Shown here: positions 18,041 to 27,717 of the stretch, piece after piece
How the letters are laid out: every line of letters begins with the position of its first letter
How positions within the stretch are numbered: the stretch's first letter is position 1
NCBI GenBank assembly: GCA_017463765.1
Contig: JAFTON010000010.1
Location: 1 to 51,815, forward strand
Direction of reading: 5' to 3'
DNA: 51,815 nt
Source of the DNA: Clostridia bacterium
Lineage (GTDB): Bacteria > Bacillota > Clostridia > Oscillospirales > CAG-272
The notes under the pieces: model-generated
The model's input: only the letters and a program-made list of their open reading frames with translations
Told to the model about the DNA's origin: nothing
The model's database searches: none
Position numbers and translations under genes: made by a program

Positions 18041-19066
18041 ATGTTTGACTTCATTCCAAATTATGTCTACCTTCTGATCTTCGGATTTCTGCTGCTTATC
18101 AAGGGTGGCGACTGGTTCGTTGATGCAGCTACAGGAATTGCCAAGCGCTTCCACCTTCCCGAGCTGCTTATCGGTGCTACCGTTGTTTCCATCGGTACAA
18201 CTCTGCCTGAGGTTATGACCTCTGCGATCGGCGCTGCAAGTGGCAGTGGCGCAATGGCGTACGGTAACGCTATCGGCTCTATTATCTGCAACACCTCGCT
18301 TATCGCTGCGATCACCATTTCCATCAAGCCTTCAAAGGCAGACAGAAAGTCGCTGATCTTCCCCGTATGCTTCTTCTTCGGTGCTATGGCGTTCTATGCA
18401 CTTAACGCATATGTTTTCGGTACCTTCAATCTCTGGATGGGTATAGTTCTTCTTCTCGGATTCGTTGTATATATGATTATCAACGTGATCAATATGAAGA
18501 ACAATCCTGACGAAGCTGAGGAGGAAAAGAGCGAGGAGCTTAACTGTGAGCTTCCCGAGGGTAAGAAGGAGTCTAACATCGGTCTCATTAAGGATATCGT
18601 TATGCTTATCGCTTCTGCTCTCGTTATTGCAGTCGGTGCAGATCTTCTCGTTGACAATGCTATTATCATCGCCGAGATGCTTAATGTTCCTCAGACCATC
18701 ATCTCTCTTACCATAGTTGCTCTCGGAACCAGCCTTCCCGAGCTTGTTACTGCGATCACCTCTCTTATGAAGGGACACGGTGCGCTCTCTCTTGGTAACA
18801 TTATCGGTGCGAACATCTTTAACCTTGTTCTCGTTTCGGGTGCAGCGATCACCATCAATCCCTTCGACGTTCCTGCAGATGCAACCTTTATGGGCATGAA
18901 CGCATCCTTCATCTTCGATATTCCTCTTGTATTCATAGTAATGGGTATTATGACCATTCCCACAATAATCAAGGGTAAGCTTGCAAGATGGCAGGGTATC
19001 AGCCTTCTTTGTCTCTATTTTGCATACTGCGCGCTTCAGTTCGTAGTGCTTCCTAATTTTGCATAA
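18041..19066 (+). CDS. Calcium/sodium antiporter, CaCA family (YrbG-like)
   Basis: 341 residues with about ten membrane helices and the two inverted alpha-repeats of the cation/Ca2+ exchangers: GATVVSIGTTLPEVMTSAIG with GNAIGSIICNT, and TIVALGTSLPELVTAITS with GNIIGANIFNL. The central loop is acidic (DEAEEEKSEELNCELPEG). The gene follows mntP by 24 bases with a GGAG site and no promoter, so it should share the Mn2+ riboswitch. This suggests a role in Mn2+ or Ca2+ export under metal load, which is an inference from position. Confidence 0.92.
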   Translation: MFDFIPNYVYLLIFGFLLLIKGGDWFVDAATGIAKRFHLPELLIGATVVSIGTTLPEVMTSAIGAASGSGAMAYGNAIGSIICNTSLIAAITISIKPSKADRKSLIFPVCFFFGAMAFYALNAYVFGTFNLWMGIVLLLGFVVYMIINVINMKNNPDEAEEEKSEELNCELPEGKKESNIGLIKDIVMLIASALVIAVGADLLVDNAIIIAEMLNVPQTIISLTIVALGTSLPELVTAITSLMKGHGALSLGNIIGANIFNLVLVSGAAITINPFDVPADATFMGMNASFIFDIPLVFIVMGIMTIPTIIKGKLARWQGISLLCLYFAYCALQFVVLPNFA

Positions 19067-19070
19067 TCTG

Positions 19071-19102
19071 AAAATCGGCGAATATCCTTCGCCGATTTTT
19101 TA
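19071..19102 (+). terminator. Intrinsic terminator after mntP-exchanger operon
   Basis: AAAATCGGCGAA (19071-19082) pairs with TTCGCCGATTTTT (19088-19100). Confidence 0.9.
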
Positions 19103-19114
19103 CAAAGTATTTAC

Positions 19115-19143
19115 TTGACATTTTAATGAATGTAAGATAAAAT
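19115..19143 (+). promoter_or_regulatory. Promoter of the GH79-like gene
   Basis: TTGACA (19115-19120), a 17-base spacer and TAAAAT (19138-19143), 32 bases before the start codon. Confidence 0.75.
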
Positions 19144-19175
19144 TTATATGGATTATTTTTTAAAGGAGAAATAAA

Positions 19176-20672
19176 ATGGCACAACACGTAGAACTTAAAA
19201 CAGTCCTCGGTGAAATTCGCAAGGTAAATCCTATGCTCATCAGCTATAACGTAGAGATGACCGAGGTTACCGGTGGCACCTTCTGGAAGGCGTACACAGA
19301 CGCACAGGTAGACGGCACAGAGGAATTTCCCGTAATCAAGGATTGGTCTAATATGGGCAATCTCCAGCAGTGGTATGATCCCATTGATACAACTAACGAA
19401 AGACTTATAAAGCTTGCAAAGGAGCTCGGTCCTGCCTGGATTCGTGTTTCGGGCACCTGGGCAAATAAAACATATTATGATTTTGATAATAAGTACGGTG
19501 GCAAGGTTCCCGAGGGCTTCCAGAACGTTCTTACAAAGGAGCGGTGGCTTCACCTCCTCGATTTTGTAAGGGCAGTGGGTGGCAAGCTTCTTGTTTCTAT
19601 CGCAAATTGTCCCGGTATTCATTCTGCAGATGAGCCTATGCCATTTGAGCAGGCAGACCTTCTCTTCAGAACAAGTAAGGAGTACGGCGTTCCGATCTCT
19701 GCTGCTGAGTTTACAAACGAGCCTAACCTTATAGCCCTTTCGGGTCTTCCCAAGGGTTATACTGCAGAGGATCATGCGCGTGACCACGACCTCTTCGGCG
19801 ATTGGCTCAGAGAGAATTATCCCGAGTGCCTCTTCGTAGGTCCCTGTACCGTTGGTGATATCAATCTCTTCGGCTCACTTGAGGGTGCCGGTGGAGGTAT
19901 GGCTGCAGGCTTCCAGATGGTAACTACCGAACAGCTTCTCGGCGAGTATAAGTCACCTATGGACGTATTCAGCTATCACTACTATAACGGTGTGTCTGAA
20001 AGAGGCGCAGCTATGGGTGGACACTGGCCCTATCAGGCTATCCTCAGCGAGCAGTATCTTGCAGTTGCAGGTAATTGCGCTCGTCAGTACGTTGCACGCC
20101 GTGACAAGTACGTTCCGGGTGGCGAGATGTGGGTTACCGAATCGGGTGATGCAGGCTGTGGTGGTAACACCTGGGCATCAACCTATTGCGACGTTCCCAG
20201 AACCCTTAACGAGCTTGGTGATTTCTGTACCGTAACAAGTGGCGTTATATTCCATAATACCCTTGCTTCCTCGGATTACGGATATCTGAAGCATGGCAGC
20301 TTTGACCCCCGTCCCAACTATTTTGCAGTAAAGCTCTGGAACACCCTTATGGGTACTACCGTTTATGCAAGTGGCGAGGAAATCAGAGAGGGAGCTCACG
20401 TTTACGCTCACTCCCGTAGAGATGGTAAAGACGGAATTGCTTACCTTGTAATAAACAACTCTCAAACCGATGAGACAACCGTTTCCATTCCTAAGGATGC
20501 TACGGTTTATGCTCTAACCGGCAACGGCAAGATGCGTTCCCGTACCATGCTCCTTAACGGCAGAGAACTTGTGCTCGGTGAGGGAGATAGCCTTCCTTCG
20601 CTTGAGGGAGAGCAGGTTTCCGCAGGTGAAATTAAGGTTGCGCCCGGTGGTTGTACCTTTATAGTTATTTAA
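19176..20672 (+). CDS. Beta-glucuronidase/heparanase-like glycoside hydrolase (GH79-like)
   Basis: 498 residues, no signal peptide, so probably cytoplasmic. Clan GH-A layout: the acid/base glutamate in AEFTNEPN (Glu182), SYHYYNG in the middle and the nucleophile in WVTESGDAGCGG (Glu322). The order and surroundings match heparanase-type GH79 enzymes, including the later FDPRPNYFAVKLWNTLMGTTV. The C-terminal ~90 residues form the usual beta-sandwich. GH79 members remove glucuronate or methyl-glucuronate from glycans. Freed uronate would enter the pathway served by kduID or uxa/uxu genes elsewhere. It has its own promoter and terminator. Confidence 0.82.
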   Translation: MAQHVELKTVLGEIRKVNPMLISYNVEMTEVTGGTFWKAYTDAQVDGTEEFPVIKDWSNMGNLQQWYDPIDTTNERLIKLAKELGPAWIRVSGTWANKTYYDFDNKYGGKVPEGFQNVLTKERWLHLLDFVRAVGGKLLVSIANCPGIHSADEPMPFEQADLLFRTSKEYGVPISAAEFTNEPNLIALSGLPKGYTAEDHARDHDLFGDWLRENYPECLFVGPCTVGDINLFGSLEGAGGGMAAGFQMVTTEQLLGEYKSPMDVFSYHYYNGVSERGAAMGGHWPYQAILSEQYLAVAGNCARQYVARRDKYVPGGEMWVTESGDAGCGGNTWASTYCDVPRTLNELGDFCTVTSGVIFHNTLASSDYGYLKHGSFDPRPNYFAVKLWNTLMGTTVYASGEEIREGAHVYAHSRRDGKDGIAYLVINNSQTDETTVSIPKDATVYALTGNGKMRSRTMLLNGRELVLGEGDSLPSLEGEQVSAGEIKVAPGGCTFIVI

Positions 20673-20694
20673 TTACCGATTAATTTAATATTTG

Positions 20695-20742
20695 TGCCGA
20701 TGCGAACTGTGCTGTGTTGCCTTTTTGCATCGGCAATTTTTA
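20695..20742 (+). terminator. Intrinsic terminator after GH79-like gene
   Basis: TGCCGATGC (20695-20703) pairs with GCATCGGCA (20727-20735) across a 23-base loop, then ATTTTT. The rest of the gap to 20945 is AT-rich and holds the next promoter. Confidence 0.7.
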
Positions 20743-20877
20743 TCATTTTTTTGATACAAAAAAGGAATTTTTCATCAATTTTTTGATATAATTTTTATTC
20801 ATAAAAAAACGCTTTGGTTATTTTGAAAAAATAAAAGCTTAATTTTTGTATATATTTAACAAAAATAATATAATATA

Positions 20878-20906
20878 TTGCATTTATTTGTTTAATGTGA
20901 TATAAT
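20878..20906 (+). promoter_or_regulatory. Promoter of the SGNH esterase-pectinesterase pair
   Basis: TTGCAT (20878-20883), a 17-base spacer and TATAAT (20901-20906), 39 bases before the esterase start. Confidence 0.7.
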
Positions 20907-20945
20907 GAAAACGTAATCAAATTTACTAATAAAAGGAGATTTGTA

Positions 20946-22688
20946 ATGAAAAAAAGATTTGCTATTATCGCACTTATGCTTGTGATCTCTATGATCACGC
21001 TCTCATCATGCGATCTTATTGCCAAGCTTCCCGGTCTTGGTGATCAGGGTGGGGAAGATCAGGGACAGACTCCCGGTGGTGATGAAACTCCGGATGATCA
21101 GAATCCCGGAGATGAAAAGCCCGATGACGAGAAGCCTGGCGATGAGAAACCGGAAAATCCTGATCCCGAGGTACCTGAAGTGCTTAATCCCATTAACGTT
21201 TATATTGTAGGAGACTCTACCGTTTGCTCCTTCAGCGATGCTTACTATTATCCTCGCTACGGCTACGGTACTCAGCTTGACGGCTATCTTGCACCCGAGG
21301 CTAAGGTAATTAACCTTGCTCTTTCCGGCAGAAGCTCTAAGAGCTTTATTTCCGAGGCTAATTACGAAACTCTTAAGTCGGGTATCAAAGAGGGTGATTA
21401 TCTTATTATCGGCTTTGGTCATAATGATGAGAAGAGTGATGATAGCGCGAGATTTACCGATGCATCTAAGCCTTACACTGATGAAACCTCCTTCGGTTAT
21501 TACCTTAACGAGTATTATATCAAGCTGGCTAAGGAGGCAGGTGCAACACCTATCCTCTGTACTCCTGTTGTAAGAGCTGCTACCGATGACGACTACTCAG
21601 GCAGCGAGGGTCACGTTACTGCGACAGGTAACTATGCGCAGGCAATCCGTGATCTTGGAGCAGCGCTTGACGTATCGGTTGTTGACCTTACTTCCATCAC
21701 TGCAGCAGAATATGCAGGTAAGGGATTTGAAAGTGCAAAGCTTTATCATGCCGTAACAACAGCTAAGTATGATACCGATGGCACTACCGTAGTTCCCAAC
21801 TGGGGCTCGGTTGACAAAACACACCTTAATATTTACGGTGCAAAATTCGTTGCATACAGTCTTGCTACCGAGCTTAAGGACATTGACGGAATAGGCAAGT
21901 ACGTTCTTCCTGATGCTAAAGCTCCCACAGAGGCAGACCTGGTTGTTAATCCCGAATATGTATTTACCGGTTATTCCTCTCCCGAGCTTGATAAGTTTGG
22001 TGAGCGTGAGTGGTTTACCACCATTACAGAGGGTTGGTACGGCACTGCATTTGGAGATACCGGTGGAGACCCTAACGCAAAAAGAGAAACCGGTGAGAAT
22101 ACTAACGGCTACTATGCAACCGAAACAGCCGAGGGCGTATTCAAGGTTGGTCAGACTCTTAACGGAAGCAACAAGGGTAAGTTTGCTTCTTCCTCCGATG
22201 GCTTTGCATTCCTCTTCAGACAGGTTGAGTCTGATAAGAACTTTACCATCAGCGTAACTGCAACAATTATTTCTACAGCTTCTACAAAGCAGGCAGGCTT
22301 CGGTCTTATGCTTCGTGACGATACTTATCTTCCCATAAAGGATGCATCTATTCTTTCTAACTACGTTACTGCAGGTATCCTCTGTGAGACAGACACCACC
22401 ACTGCTCTCTTCTATAGAGAGAATGCAAGTCTTAAGAAGGGGCAGTCCTTTGGAACAGCTCTTCCTGCCGTTGGTGAGGTTTATACTATGACTATCGAAC
22501 GAGTAGGTCAGTCTGTAACCGTTAGTGTAAGCTGTGGTGATCAGAAGGTTTCCACTACTCACGTTGATTTCGACTTCTTCGCAAGAGACAATGGATATAT
22601 GTATGTTGGTATGTTCGCAAACCGTGGTACAGTGGTTGAGTTCACCGACGTTAACTTTGAGATTACAGGTATTTCCCAGGGAGCATAA
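20946..22688 (+). CDS. SGNH-hydrolase lipoprotein, rhamnogalacturonan acetylesterase-like (CE12)
   Basis: 580 residues. A lipobox, LSSC (Cys22), makes it surface-anchored. Residues 33-77 are a linker of repeated PGDEKPDDEKP-like units. The SGNH domain follows: nucleophile Ser91 in VGDSTVCSF, the Gly in ALSGRSSKSF, Asn160 in FGHNDEKSD and the DKTHLNIYG block with the catalytic Asp and His. This order fits the CE12 esterases that deacetylate rhamnogalacturonan. The C-terminal ~220 residues look like a separate beta-sandwich, possibly carbohydrate-binding. AAGGAG lies before the ATG. The giant pectinesterase follows 74 bases later, probably in the same transcript. Confidence 0.85.
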   Translation: MKKRFAIIALMLVISMITLSSCDLIAKLPGLGDQGGEDQGQTPGGDETPDDQNPGDEKPDDEKPGDEKPENPDPEVPEVLNPINVYIVGDSTVCSFSDAYYYPRYGYGTQLDGYLAPEAKVINLALSGRSSKSFISEANYETLKSGIKEGDYLIIGFGHNDEKSDDSARFTDASKPYTDETSFGYYLNEYYIKLAKEAGATPILCTPVVRAATDDDYSGSEGHVTATGNYAQAIRDLGAALDVSVVDLTSITAAEYAGKGFESAKLYHAVTTAKYDTDGTTVVPNWGSVDKTHLNIYGAKFVAYSLATELKDIDGIGKYVLPDAKAPTEADLVVNPEYVFTGYSSPELDKFGEREWFTTITEGWYGTAFGDTGGDPNAKRETGENTNGYYATETAEGVFKVGQTLNGSNKGKFASSSDGFAFLFRQVESDKNFTISVTATIISTASTKQAGFGLMLRDDTYLPIKDASILSNYVTAGILCETDTTTALFYRENASLKKGQSFGTALPAVGEVYTMTIERVGQSVTVSVSCGDQKVSTTHVDFDFFARDNGYMYVGMFANRGTVVEFTDVNFEITGISQGA

Positions 22689-22762
22689 TTCTGTCGGAAT
22701 ATCTCAAATCTATATAATTTGTCTTGATTTGTAAACTAAATTTTACATAAAGGAGAAAACCT

Positions 22763-25700
22763 ATGAAAAAAACAGCAATTATCTTATTTGTTGTGCTTGT
22801 TGCTTCAATGTTCGCCCTTTCATCTTGCGACATTCTCGCTAAGATTCCCGTAATTGGCGATCTGATTAATAAGCCTTGCACCGAGCATGTAGACGCAGAC
22901 AAAGACTATGTTTGTGACAAGTGTGGTGAGAAGCTTGAGCATGACGATCCTACCGTATGCGACAAGCACGTTGACGCAGACGGCGACCTTGCTTGCGACA
23001 AGTGTGGCGAGAAGCTTGAGCCTTCTACACCTCCCGTATGCGACGAGCACGTTGACGCAGATGGCAATCTTGTTTGTGATAACTGTGGAGCAGAGCTTGA
23101 GCCTTCTGCACCTCCCGTATGCGAGAATCACGTTGACACAGACGGCGACTTCAAGTGTGACGTTTGTGATTACGTAATGTTTGAGCAGGTTGAATATTCC
23201 CTGAACGTTGGTGATCTTGATGCAGGTGTTCGTTCATCTGACGAGATTAACGGTAAGTTCACTATCCTCTCCGGCACCGAGATCAGAAACAGAACCAAGT
23301 CCTATGAGGGCGTTGAATATACTAAGTCCGTAAAGCTTGGTTCGAGTGGCAGCACCATTAAGGTTGCAGTTCCCGGCACAGGTAAGCTCAGATTTATAGT
23401 TCAGAACGGCTCCAGTGGCGCAGCAGTTCAGTACGTTAAGGTTACAAATCCCGAAGGTACTGCAAGTGAGATTGAAATCCCCGGTACCGACGGTGGCAGC
23501 CCTCTTTACATGGTAGAGCTTGACGTTACCGAGGGTGACTGGCTTATTCAGCGTGTAAGTGGTACAGTTGATGTTTACTATCTTGAGCTCGATTGCGTAG
23601 TTGCAGTTGCTCCCGAGAACGGCTTTGAGCTTGTTTCCGGTGGTAAGACTCAGTACCTTACCGGCGAGACCCTTGATACCACAGGACTTCAGCTTAACGC
23701 AACCTTTGAGAACGGCAAGACCGATTCTCTTGATCTTTCTCTTGTAAATATCGATGCAAGCCAGGTTGATATGACCAAGTCCGGCGTTTACAGCATAACT
23801 GTTACCTACAAGGAATATGAGCCTGTTGTATATCAGGTAAGCGTATATGCTCCCGAATCCATTACTCTCGGCTTTGATGCTATCGAAAAGATTGCCAACT
23901 CCGGTGCAGGCAATGGTGTTTACTTCAACCACAGCTTCAAGGAGCTTTACTTCGTTGGCGAAGAGCTTGATACAAGGGGACTTTCGGTTATCGTGGTTGC
24001 TAAGTGTGGCGATGATTCGCTTGAATTCAGAGTTGACGATTATAAGATCGAAGGCTTTGATTCCGAAACCTATGGTGAAAAGATACTCACAATCTCCTCC
24101 TTCGGTGTTTCGGCAACAGCTGTTGTTCACGTAACCGATTCTGTTCCTGCTCCTGATGACAATGGTGAAATCTTGGTACTCGTTGATCCAAATTATCTGG
24201 GCCTGCGTGGTGCTAAAAGTGGTGTTTATTATGTTGTAAGTACTATCCAGCAGGGTCTTGATTTCCTTGCAAAAGCAGATGCTGCAACTCCCAAGGTTTT
24301 GAACATTGCTCCCGGATATTATAGAGAAAAGCTTGAAATTACAATTCCTAATCTCACAATCATCGGCTGTGGTGATACTAGTGAAGACGTTGTAATCGAA
24401 TGGGATTCACTCTACGGCCTTGTTGATGCAGGTGGATTTACTCACACTACCGATTCCACTCAGACTGTGGCAATCAGAGAGAACGCAGTAAATTGCGTGA
24501 TCGAGGGTGTTACTATTTCTAACTACTGGAATACTCAGGAAAGAATGGATGAGGCAGGTCTCGCGATCGAAAGAGGTCTTGCACTTCTCGTTCAGTCAGA
24601 CAGATTCATCATGAAGGACTCCAGACTTCTCGGTATCCAAGATACTCTTGAGCTCTTCACCGGACGTCAGTACTTTGAGAACGTATTTATTTCGGGTTAT
24701 ACCGATTTCATTTTCGGTACTAACAACACCACATACTTTAAGAACTGTACTATTCACGTAATCGATACAGGCAAGGATGACAGTGGCACAGCAGGTTATC
24801 TCACTGCCTTCAAGGGCTCTAACAAGGGCGCTTCCGACTCTATCGTTTACGGAGCAATCTTCGATGGCTGTAAGTTCACTGCTGACGAGGGCGTTATGGA
24901 AGGTAAGACTGCAATCGGTCGTACCTGGGGCGCATATGCAGCAGTTGCAATCATCAATTCCGAGCTTGGCGAGCATATCTCTATCGATGGCTACGACAAG
25001 GCAGAGAATAAGAATAAGAGATATATCTCTATGAATGGCATTCATCCCACCGATGAAACCGTTCAGTTTGTTGAGTATAACAATACCGGCGCAGGTGCAA
25101 TCACCGAGGCTGTTGCAGGTATGAGATTCCTTACCGATGAGGAAGCGAAGCTTTATGCAGATTTCGCTACTATCTTCGGCAAGATCAACGGCAACGTTTC
25201 CTACCTTGATCCCTGGGATCCCTCTTCTGACGAGATTCAGGTGGATGACAGAGATTACTATTACTTCAACGGTGGCTCCAGCGCAACCGGCAACTCTCAC
25301 ACATTTGATATAACTACCACCATTGGCAGTGGCACAACACTTGAGTGGGACGGACTTCTTATCAGTGCAGAGAACGGCAAGGTTGCATGGAACTCCAATG
25401 CAAATTCGCTTAATATGAAGACAGGAGCTTTCATTAAGTTCACTGTTCCTGCAGGTGCAACGGTTACAGTTGAAACCTATCCTAACTACAATTACTTCAC
25501 TCTTAACGGTGTAGGCACAGCAAGTGCAAATATGCTTTCTCAGTATTATGCTGAGGAGACCGAGGTTATTCTTCTTTCCACAGGTGACCTTTACATCTAC
25601 TCAATCATCATCGACCCTAACAGCGAAGCTCCCGTGGCTCCCACTCTCTCCGAGATCAAGGTTTCGGGCTTCAACACTAATTACGTTGTAGGCGATGAGA

Positions 25701-27532
25701 TCTCTCTTGAGGGCGTTGTTGTTAAGGGTATTTACTCCGATAACTCTGTTCGTGAGGTTGCATATGAGGTTGACGCATCTGCAGTAGTTAATACCGCAGC
25801 AGGTGAGTATGCAGTTATCTTCTCCTTTGAGGGCAAGACCGTTACCGCTACCGTAACCTACGAGGATCCCAACGCAGGTCCTGAGATCACAAAGAATACC
25901 GTTCTTGACTTCACAACCGTAGAAGGACTTGAGGCAGTACAGAATAACCCCAAGGTTACCATTAACGGCTCTGTAAGACACAACGGTGCTGAAATTCAGA
26001 TCAAAGGTACAATTTCCTTCAAGGTTAAGGCAGGTACTGTTGTAAGCGTTCTTCCTTATGCAAATACCTCTTACGCTTCCTTTAAGATTTACGCAGAGGG
26101 CAAGGACGACGGTATCGTTTACAACGAATCACATGCGGTAATGTTCTTCGAGGACTGCACGGTTGTTTACGAGGGCCTTGAGAACAACTATCTCTGCAAG
26201 ATCTCTATAGAATGTCCTCTCTCTGAAGGCAAGTACGTATTCGGTGGATCTACCGAAGAGGGCGATGTGACAGGTATTCTCGAATCTATTCCCGGTATGT
26301 CTGTTTCCGGCACCTGCAAGAATCATTCCGGCGGTGCACAGCTTGGTTCTGATTCCCAGATCATCTTCATTGCTCCCGCTCTTGCAACCGTCACCGTTCA
26401 GGGCTTTGATACCAACTACGGTCAGCTTCTCGTTCTCGTTGATGGCGTGCCCGTTGAAATGAATGCAAATGCTCAGTATGTTTTCACTGCTCCCTATGCT
26501 TCAACGATTATAATCGAGGCGATTAACGTTGGTACTGAGGAAGAGCCCGCTTACAACAAGTCCTATATCACCTATATCCAGATTGACGTTCCTGTATTTA
26601 TTGAGGAAAACACCGAGATCACCTTCGGCTCCGAGGGTAATTACAAGGATTCTGTTGTTGATTTCTCCGGCATCACCATCGGTGACAACGGCGGTAGCAA
26701 CTCCCAGATCAAGAACGGCTCCTTCTCCTTTGCAGTAAGAAAGGGCGCGATCGTTATCGTTCACGGCTATTCGGGTTACACCTCCTATAATCTTAGCGAC
26801 GGCGACCTCGTTTGGGAGGGTATTACAGATGAATACTACACTTATGAAGCGTGGTCTGATTGCGCAATCACGATCTCTCACACAACAGGTAATAACTACT
26901 TCTACTCCATCTCCATCGTTTATCCCGTAGTATACGAGGAAAATACAACAATTGATCTCTCTGCGACAGGCGCAAACATTCAGAAAACAACAGGTATGTA
27001 TGAGGGACTTGAGATCGATGCTACTACAGGTAAGTTTGCTGATAACGGCAGCGGCTGGGTACAGGTAAACGCAGGCACTGTTATTAAGCTTAACGTTCTT
27101 GATGGCGCAGAGGTTTCTGTTTCTGCATACTCCAGTGCAGATAATTTTGAAATAGATATTACTGATGGTGTTTGCAAAATCACCTGCAATGCTAACGATT
27201 ACCTTAATGCAATCACAGTTAAGTATGCAGTAATTTATGATGAGACTGTCACAATCGATCTCTCTGCAACAGGCGCAAGCATTCAGGGCTCTGTTGGTGC
27301 ATACGAGGGTCTTACAGTTGATGCTACAAACGGCAAGTTCGCTGATAACGGTGGTGGTTGGGTACAGGTAAACAACGGCACAATCATTACTCTTAACGTG
27401 GCAGACGGCGCAACTATTACCGTTTCCGCATACTCCAGCGCAGATAATTTTGCAATCGCTGTTGCTGACGGTGTTTGCACCATCACCTGCACAGGCAACG
27501 ATTATCTTAACGGAATTACCGTTACCTATTAA
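22763..27532 (+). CDS. Giant multidomain pectin methylesterase lipoprotein (CE8)
   Basis: 1589 residues. The lipobox LSSC (Cys22) anchors it outside. Residues 39-140 hold four 27-residue repeats of the form CxxHVDADGDxxCDxCG. Next comes an Ig-like region with two bacterial Big-type domains (to about 465). The CE8 beta-helix domain (about 470-810) shows VVSTIQQGLDFL, GIQDTLELFTGRQYF, GYTDFIFGTNNTT and AIGRTWG, the aspartate and arginine motifs of pectinesterases. After it come five or six beta-sandwich modules; the last two are 101-residue near repeats. It removes methyl esters from pectin at the cell surface. Followed by a terminator. Confidence 0.92.
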   Translation: MKKTAIILFVVLVASMFALSSCDILAKIPVIGDLINKPCTEHVDADKDYVCDKCGEKLEHDDPTVCDKHVDADGDLACDKCGEKLEPSTPPVCDEHVDADGNLVCDNCGAELEPSAPPVCENHVDTDGDFKCDVCDYVMFEQVEYSLNVGDLDAGVRSSDEINGKFTILSGTEIRNRTKSYEGVEYTKSVKLGSSGSTIKVAVPGTGKLRFIVQNGSSGAAVQYVKVTNPEGTASEIEIPGTDGGSPLYMVELDVTEGDWLIQRVSGTVDVYYLELDCVVAVAPENGFELVSGGKTQYLTGETLDTTGLQLNATFENGKTDSLDLSLVNIDASQVDMTKSGVYSITVTYKEYEPVVYQVSVYAPESITLGFDAIEKIANSGAGNGVYFNHSFKELYFVGEELDTRGLSVIVVAKCGDDSLEFRVDDYKIEGFDSETYGEKILTISSFGVSATAVVHVTDSVPAPDDNGEILVLVDPNYLGLRGAKSGVYYVVSTIQQGLDFLAKADAATPKVLNIAPGYYREKLEITIPNLTIIGCGDTSEDVVIEWDSLYGLVDAGGFTHTTDSTQTVAIRENAVNCVIEGVTISNYWNTQERMDEAGLAIERGLALLVQSDRFIMKDSRLLGIQDTLELFTGRQYFENVFISGYTDFIFGTNNTTYFKNCTIHVIDTGKDDSGTAGYLTAFKGSNKGASDSIVYGAIFDGCKFTADEGVMEGKTAIGRTWGAYAAVAIINSELGEHISIDGYDKAENKNKRYISMNGIHPTDETVQFVEYNNTGAGAITEAVAGMRFLTDEEAKLYADFATIFGKINGNVSYLDPWDPSSDEIQVDDRDYYYFNGGSSATGNSHTFDITTTIGSGTTLEWDGLLISAENGKVAWNSNANSLNMKTGAFIKFTVPAGATVTVETYPNYNYFTLNGVGTASANMLSQYYAEETEVILLSTGDLYIYSIIIDPNSEAPVAPTLSEIKVSGFNTNYVVGDEISLEGVVVKGIYSDNSVREVAYEVDASAVVNTAAGEYAVIFSFEGKTVTATVTYEDPNAGPEITKNTVLDFTTVEGLEAVQNNPKVTINGSVRHNGAEIQIKGTISFKVKAGTVVSVLPYANTSYASFKIYAEGKDDGIVYNESHAVMFFEDCTVVYEGLENNYLCKISIECPLSEGKYVFGGSTEEGDVTGILESIPGMSVSGTCKNHSGGAQLGSDSQIIFIAPALATVTVQGFDTNYGQLLVLVDGVPVEMNANAQYVFTAPYASTIIIEAINVGTEEEPAYNKSYITYIQIDVPVFIEENTEITFGSEGNYKDSVVDFSGITIGDNGGSNSQIKNGSFSFAVRKGAIVIVHGYSGYTSYNLSDGDLVWEGITDEYYTYEAWSDCAITISHTTGNNYFYSISIVYPVVYEENTTIDLSATGANIQKTTGMYEGLEIDATTGKFADNGSGWVQVNAGTVIKLNVLDGAEVSVSAYSSADNFEIDITDGVCKITCNANDYLNAITVKYAVIYDETVTIDLSATGASIQGSVGAYEGLTVDATNGKFADNGGGWVQVNNGTIITLNVADGATITVSAYSSADNFAIAVADGVCTITCTGNDYLNGITVTY
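22877..23180 (+). repeat. Four 81-bp (27-residue) repeats coding for CxxHVDADGDxxCDxCG
   Basis: Units begin at about 22877, 22958, 23039 and 23120. Each codes for Cys-x2-His-Val-Asp-x-Asp-x-Asp/Asn-x3-Cys-Asp-x-Cys. The DxDxD part looks like a calcium-binding loop and the Cys/His part like a zinc site. One unit of the same type opens the surface protein at 50401. Confidence 0.85.
26951..27532 (+). repeat. Two 303-bp tandem repeats coding for C-terminal beta modules
   Basis: Copies start at about 26951 and 27254 (IDLSATGANIQ and IDLSATGASIQ) with a period of 303 bases, or 101 residues. They share KFADNGxGWVQVN and SAYSSADNF. Recent duplication is likely because the DNA is also similar. Confidence 0.85.
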
Positions 27533-27572
27533 TTGATTTATTCATAACCAAATAACCCTTTAATATAACATT

Positions 27573-27600
27573 GCCCCTCGGCTTATCCCGAGGGGCTTTT
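27573..27600 (+). terminator. Intrinsic terminator after pectinesterase
   Basis: GCCCCTCGG (27573-27581) pairs with CCGAGGGGC (27588-27596) over a 6-base loop, followed by TTTT. Confidence 0.88.
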
Positions 27601-27644
27601 CCTTACACCTTAACTATGTTAAATAAAAGTTGATAAATATATTC

Positions 27645-27673
27645 TTGACTTTTTATTGTTATGAGGTTAAAAT
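27645..27673 (+). promoter_or_regulatory. Promoter of SASA esterase and two-component genes
   Basis: TTGACT (27645-27650), a 17-base spacer and TAAAAT (27668-27673). Confidence 0.65.
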
Positions 27674-27717
27674 AATAATAATAATATTAAAATATTATTT
27701 TAAAAGTGGATATTGAT

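Noticed and set aside
23234..24130. 298-codon minus-strand frame in the pectinesterase gene
   Set aside because: Antisense to a continuous 1589-codon gene; it has no signals of its own.
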